A stretch of 64,000 bases of DNA, taken from Pezicula radicicola. Its lineage: Eukaryota; Ascomycota; Leotiomycetes; Helotiales; Dermateaceae. Under the pieces are notes generated by a model. The model saw only the letters and a program-made list of their open reading frames with translations. It searched no databases and was not told where the DNA came from. Where the stretch lies: contig PDUO01000029.1 in NCBI GenBank assembly GCA_003008705.1, forward strand, positions 507,321 to 571,320, read 5' to 3'. The translations under genes were made by a program, and so were the position numbers. Below, one piece after another: positions 58,761 to 64,000 of the stretch (within the stretch, counting starts at the first letter, position 1; each line of letters begins with the position of its first letter).

Positions 58761-59067
58761 AGGGGTCCTGATACGCGTACAATGCTAAAATTGATATTTG
58801 AACAATGCTATATGAGTTCTGCCAGTATATTTTTTTTTAATTTGAGTAACTCGCATGATTTAGGTAATTCAATTCATTTAAATGACTGACTTGTTTTCGA
58901 TTTGAGTAGCTTACTTGATCTGGGTAACAGACGTAAGTAACTTACTTGATTTAAGACGTGAGTAGTTCACCTGATTTAGATACCTAACAGGGCGGTAAGC
59001 CTAAAGCACTACAACGTGTGTCAATTATCAATTATAGCATTGTAAGACCTTACACGTATCAAGACCT
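58761..59067 (-). mobile_element. Non-autonomous inverted-repeat (MITE-like) element, copy 2, inverted
   Basis: It begins with GGGGTCCTGATACGCGTAC and ends in GTGTAAGACCTTACACGTATC..., whose reverse complement starts with GGTCTTGATACGTGTA. The sequence at 58995-59014 is the reverse complement of the copy-1 block at 53180-53199 (TTGTAGYGCTKTAGGCTTAC), so this is the same family in opposite orientation. The interior (about 58840-58985) again consists of 18-bp family units such as tttgagtaactcgcatga. A possible target duplication (tacta on both sides) is visible but short. No coding capacity; about 305 bp against 368 bp for copy 1. Confidence 0.7.
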
Positions 59068-60043
59068 ATACTAAGACTGTCCTTGCAGTCCTCTAAATGC
59101 TTCCCATCATCCCAATCTCAAATTTTCGCTCCACAGAATATTGATAATATATAACACATCAACCCAAATGGCTCAACCATTAACTTTGCTAGCACAGAGT
59201 GCGTACAAGGTCTTGCCAACTACGAAGATACTACCATTGGTTTAGACCTTTAGACCAAGTCTATCTAGCATACCGGCATGTAAGATGGTCTCTCGTAACA
59301 GGGGCTTTTATCAAGGTATACGGCTGTAAAATTTGCACTGTATTCTGTTGTTGCTAGCCGTATAGTACTGAAATCGAGTTTATTCCATAGGAGTGAGAAC
59401 TCCTAGCTAAAAACTACTTATCTACCTCGCCTCCCTTACCCACCTTAACCTGCCAGATATTAATAATAAATCAGCATTGCTCACCTCTCTGAACAAAACA
59501 TAGTTTGTTGAAGCTGCTATTCAGGGATAATACAGGTTGTTCTATGTTTTAAAGTTTAGAGTGTGTTGTAAAGCTCTTATATAAAGTAGACTTTTCATTG
59601 CTAAATAGGTAGTACCGCATTTACTCGAGCGTACTAAGCTCTCTTATTTCACAACTACGTCCCTTTCATCATCAAGCGTGGCATTCGATTTTCAAGTTAG
59701 AACACTTTATATTAGAAGAGAAATCAATTAGAAATGGAGTTCAGAATTGTATTAGGCAGCTATTATTGCTTAAGCGAGGGTGAGGCTAAGTAGCGACACG
59801 TGCAGTCATCGACGCTTCTATTCGATATCCAAGTGTGTAATATTACCAGCGCCCTATTGAGGCTGTGCCTAGCTGCCTAAATCGCCAGAATTGCATGTAC
59901 AGCCTGCTAAAATTATTGATAAAACAACGACCCATTTCCCACTCCCGAACTCACCGCACTATTACGTGATACATCCAAACCAGCGCTATTTCCCAAGACT
60001 TTATACTAGCCTTATCTACTTCATTGAACTAACTCTTCATACA
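59068..60043. other. Intergenic region upstream of the tautomerase gene
   Basis: About 980 bp of AT-rich sequence without a recognisable gene. The final 100 bp before the ATG at 60044 are CA/CT-rich and likely form the promoter and leader. Confidence 0.45.
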
Positions 60044-60565
60044 ATGCCCCTCTACACCATCAACACTACCATACGAGATGATCGTAATCTCGAGAGATCT
60101 CTGCATAAAGGACTCGCATCTTTACACGCACAGACGTTCGGTACAGATCCTGCCGCTGTACGGGTGCAATTTGTGATCTGGCCAGAAGTTGTTAGATATG
60201 TATGGAATTCACTTTCCTTTCATGCAACAACAAAAGTTTCAATCCCCCACACATCCTAACCAGAACCCAAAACTTAGGGAGGTTACGGATTCAAACCAGC
60301 AAAGGGTATATTTAGTGTCGAAAAAGCTACAGAGTATCTCGTAGCAGAAATTGCTTTTCATGGTACCGCTGAGGAATGGAAGAGTTATTGTAGGAAGATA
60401 CTTCAGTTGTGGAGAAGTGTGTCGCATGTCAGGCTTAGATCTATTTATCTCCGCCGGTTGGAATTTGAATTTGAAGTTGTGGATGAAGCGGCTGAGCCGA
60501 ATGGGAGGCTGATTGAGCAGCCCAGGACAAAAGGGGATGGGCATGAGAGTCTACCGAGTTATTAG
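60044..60565 (+). CDS. Tautomerase-superfamily protein (cis-CaaD-like), 2 exons
   Basis: Predicted small enzyme of 147 aa. Coding segments are 60044-60199 and 60278-60565, with a 78-nt intron (GTATGG..CTTAG) that falls between RY and GGYGF and keeps the frame. The first residues MPLYTINTTI place a proline directly after the initiator Met. In the tautomerase superfamily this becomes the catalytic N-terminal Pro1 after Met removal. The LHAQTFGTDPAAVRVQF segment and total length fit the fungal 'putative oxalocrotonate tautomerase / cis-3-chloroacrylate dehalogenase-like' group. The C-terminal third is more polar and variable. An upstream frame start at 59891 is rejected because translation would have to read a leader with no homology. 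The substrate is unknown. Confidence 0.78.
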
Positions 60566-62461
60566 GGTTGATTGGTTGAGTGGAGGACAAAAGGTTCTGT
60601 GGGAAGGTGGATGGATTTTCATTTTTAGTTTTGCTCACTAGTCAACGATCTATACCTTACATACTAACACCTTACGTTCTAACCTATATCTCATAGGAAC
60701 ATAAAAAATACCCTGAAATAGAGCCACTGCTACGTGAACCATACGGATTGTAACCCCCTTATTTGAGCAACTCATTTAATTTGAGTAACTGACTTATCTG
60801 AGCAACTTACTTGGCTAGAGTAACTCACGTGATTTTTGTATATGATTCAAAGCTTGTTTCTTCTTTCCTTTTTCTTTTGCAAAGTAATACTTTGAAGGCA
60901 ATTATAGGACTGGATTTGCACCCCGGTACAAGTTTAGGCGAGATTGTTTGCATGTAAAATGCTTCCTAGGAGACTTCAACTAAACAATCCCAATTACCTC
61001 TCTAGTTTCACTTACATATTATGCTTTCCAAGTGCCTGTTACTTTTCACTAGAAATTCCCAATTGAAATTTAAGGATAGTACCTCAACCGCTTCTAGTTC
61101 TTTAGTTGACTATGGTGTATCCGTCAAACATCACAGCTCACAGGTTATACAATACCCAGGGTTTAAAGATGTATTATTGAACAATCGTCTCTGGATAGGA
61201 CCAAGTAGTGTCAATGGAATAAATATTACTTGGACGCATTTTAGCCAGAGGGATGACTTGAGCTGTGATGCACCTGTATCTGAAATGACGCATAACAAAT
61301 GGCACAACATGTCCAGCTGTGTCTCTTCTACTGCGGGCTGTCATTTAACATCGCTACCACAGCAGCTTTTATTCTGAGTCTATTTAATACCTAAATATAC
61401 TCTGAGAAAATCCAATATGTTTATTTTTTGCAACACCTCTGGTGCCAACATTATTGTTGTTGCCATTCTACTAAATTTAGAACTAGTAAAACAATAGAAA
61501 ATTTCTGTGCGCTGCTCTTCTGGCCGTGGAATACTTGCTATCACCCTTACACCAAGAAACAAGCGTTAAATAGTTAGCTCTTAAGGACTTACCATCAAAC
61601 AACCACAGCAGAATTTGTCGTAGCCCAAAGGAAACCCCTCCTCTTATTTCCAAACATACCATCCTGCTATCTCCCATCTCCGACCCTATTCTTCTCCTTA
61701 ACAATTCCCAGTCCTTCTAAATTCCCTCCTCTAACCGCCTCCTCTCCAAAGAAATACAGCATTCACCCTCAAAACCACCCCCGAAACCACTCCCAAATCC
61801 TCCAATCAACCCTCTTCCACCTCAGCAATCAAACATTTTTCCTACAGGCAAGCTTTAAACTACCTAAATAATTAACCCAAATAACTTATCTAGAAACCAT
61901 ACTACAGTGAGCTTATCAAATAAGTACTAGCTAGATGTTACTTAAAGTAAACATTTACCTACCTAAAAAGTTATATTATCTAAAGAGAGTATATAGGTAA
62001 CTTAAGTTACTTTCTAAATCTAACTACTATAAGAATTAGTTTATAAGAGGCCATTTTAATTAGGGCAAGTGAATTACCTAAATTAACTAAGGTACTTAAA
62101 CCTATCTCTTATATCTAAATAAAGATCTATATAAAAATAATCTCTTATAAACTAATTCGTACGGTACGTCTGTTGCTAGTGTAGTCACGTAGTGGTGCCT
62201 GCATTTTATAGAAGGGTGTCCGGTTTCTATGCTTTGCGGTTTCTATAGACTCGGATTATCAGATTACACAATTACCTAGACATGTCTTTCTCAAGTGCTT
62301 TATTAATAGAAAGCGGATGATAATTATAGATGATTACCCATGTTCACTAATTAGGTAGAAGTCCGCATAACACATAGAATGGCCTCAACTAGAATACCAC
62401 CTTATATACACCTCTTTCATCCAATGTATCATAATCCTACCTCTATATTGCCAACTATTCC
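60566..62461. other. AT-rich intergenic region with 18-bp-type repeats
   Basis: About 1.9 kb. A clear reverse-oriented 18-bp array occupies 60757-60838. Degenerate, very AT-rich relatives occur at about 61850-62110. An ATG-initiated frame of 118 codons at 61021-61377 has no family resemblance and is not called. The pyrimidine-rich stretch at 61640-61850 shows no coding pattern. Confidence 0.5.
60757..60838 (-). repeat. 18-bp family array, reverse orientation
   Basis: Consecutive units tttgagcaactcatttaa, tttgagtaactgacttat, ctgagcaacttacttggc and a partial tagagtaactcacgtga follow each other at exact 18-nt spacing, matching the reverse complement of the family consensus. Confidence 0.8.
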
Positions 62462-64000
62462 CTACCCAAAAACGATACACAAACCCCTCCCGTCACAGAC
62501 ATCCTTCCAATCCACCTCAACACCGTCGTCCTTTCCCTTCCAAACAACTTGCACAACCTCCCATGCCTTCCCAATATTGTTCATCCCCTGCCTCCTCTCC
62601 GTCCCCTCAAATGCTTTCCTCGCTAAACTCCTATCTTCCTCGTTAATAGCTTCACAGGCAGCTACGAAGAGAGGCCAGAGGAGAGCAGACATAGGACCAC
62701 CATGTTTGACGACGTTGGAGCAAGCGATTAGGGAGAGGTGCGTGTGTTTTTGAACGTAGGAGTGCGTCGAGGGGTACGAGTTGATGGTACGGTAGAGGTA
62801 GATAAATGCTGAATGGCGGTAGGCTTCTGCGTTTGCGAGAATACTGAGGATACGTGCTTCTTCGACAGGATCTTCTTCCTTCAGAAGCACTCCATCTTCA
62901 CCTATTCCAATTAGTGCTGTCTTTGACGCAATAGCTGGTTGCCAGTTTTTGAGCGCGTTTTTGATAGCTTGAGACGTGCTTTCAAGTTCTGTTCGGAGGA
63001 CGGTGGCTTTGCTAGTTTCACCGCTGGCAATCGCTGCTTCAAGGGAAGTCTTAAATGACAGTAGATGCGAGAGGCGGTGGATTATTGGCCACAAGTCAGT
63101 AGACAGGCCGAGGAGTGTATCGACAGCACTGAGAGGGTTGTGGTCGGTGCCTTCCGAAGCCATTGGCAGGGGAAATGGCGTAGCTGTGGGTTGAGAATTG
63201 GCATTTGGAGATGTGCCAAGAGAAAGTGCTGCGATAACATCATAAAATCGGAACGCCTAAAAGTGTCAGGATTAAGTAATAGATTACGGACTCGGAAAGA
63301 CTTACTCGCTCTAAGAAGAGACTAGTGGGAGAGGACGATACTTGGGGGTGAGATTTCATGATTGTCATCGCCCCTTTGAGATGCCCATTGACAATATTAG
63401 AATTCCCGCGTTGAACAAGCTAATTTCTAATTAGCCACTGTCACTGATACAGCATAGACTTCAACTTACTACTTCATAATAGACAAGTAACATGATAGCG
63501 CCAAGAACTTCTTCTCGATTCGACTGTTCATTTTGGTCGATGAGTTGTGCGAGTCCTTGTAGAGCTTTGTTATGAAAACCCAGAGATTTCTCTTCGTTTT
63601 CTATTCCTCTGTACTCTAGATGGGCACTCGAAAGTGCAAATATGGCATTCATGACTGGCGAGCTCGCGTGAGACAAAGGTAACACGAGTTGGCGAAAAGG
63701 ATTCCCGGTATCTTCCTTGAAAACAATAAGATGCGACAAGACATTGCAGAAATGATCCACCAAAGCTCTTCTGTTTGTCTTCTGTGTAAATTCCTCAAAA
63801 ACTGGTGCGCTGAACTCAAGGAGGGGGGATGCAACTGGGGAAGGCGCAATCATTGCTAGGTCTGGATATTGACTCCGTGACCGGACCATGGTTGTCACAG
63901 GAACTTGGCTTTGCGTCTGTTCGGCTCGAATGACTTCTTCAACCTCTTCGTCGTTCTCATAGGGAACGTCCCATCCAACTCCCGATATCTCAGATGCTGG
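62462..64000 (-). CDS. Fungal-specific transcription factor, 3' part (5' end beyond the window)
   Basis: Partial gene of at least 479 aa read from the right edge. Coding segments are 64000-63470, 63419-63306 and 63256-62462, with introns of 50 and 49 nt. The frame is open to the window edge, so the start and any Zn2Cys6 domain lie outside. The visible part matches the fungal_trans_2 / ARCA-like region: a short N-terminal linker, then [32 protein letters not shown], a tandem-helix segment ending [19 protein letters not shown], and a C-terminal domain with [14 protein letters not shown] and [31 protein letters not shown], which are typical of this regulator group. The frame is intact in the window. 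Target genes are unknown. Confidence 0.85.

Noticed and set aside
61021..61377. 118-codon ATG frame in the 60.6-62.5 kb intergenic region
   Set aside because: No recognisable domain, signal peptide or splice context; could be chance. RNA data would decide.

Overview
The window looks like nuclear DNA of a filamentous ascomycete (Pezizomycotina). Genes are split by short GT..AG introns of about 47-110 nt. The content is typical of such fungi: Zn2Cys6 and bZIP regulators, an RTA1-type membrane protein, a HET-domain remnant, a Pyr4-type membrane terpene cyclase, and AT-rich gene-poor blocks that resemble RIP-mutated DNA. A Leotiomycete is my best guess from the general look of the proteins, but I cannot confirm this without a search.

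Layout. 0-11 kb: a bZIP regulator (+), a six-exon RTA1-like protein (+), and the ribosome-biogenesis factor SDA1 (-), separated by long AT-rich intergenic DNA. 11-17 kb: an unrecognised 465-aa protein (-) and a 1116-aa acidic protein with one membrane segment (-). 17.9-25.3 kb: a metabolic run on the + strand, with a cytosolic GH13 alpha-amylase, a mitochondrial phosphate carrier and glutamate decarboxylase; a 36-bp minisatellite lies between the last two. 25.3-31 kb: AT-rich, gene-empty DNA with RIP-like decay. 31-37.5 kb: an amidase (-), an orphan Pyr4-like terpene cyclase (+) and adenine deaminase (-). 37.4-44.8 kb: 7.3 kb without a convincing gene, ahead of a 794-aa Zn2Cys6 regulator (+). 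48.5-51.8 kb: a ten-exon family-1 sterol-type glucosyltransferase (-) whose C-terminal tail resembles the VPS13 C-terminus. 53-59 kb: a decayed locus holding a HET-domain gene with its centre missing, a broken multi-pass membrane protein gene and an intact DUF1993 gene. Two copies of a terminal-inverted-repeat element flank this locus. 60-64 kb: a small tautomerase (+) and the 3' part of another fungal regulator (-) that runs off the right edge.

Most genes are unrelated housekeeping or metabolic units, and I see no gene cluster. The least explained structure is a dispersed 18-bp repeat family (consensus near ATCAAGTnAGTTACCTAA). It recurs in intergenic DNA across the whole window, forms a 36-bp higher-order array at 22.5 kb, and makes up the interior of the two inverted-repeat elements at 53.1 and 58.8 kb.
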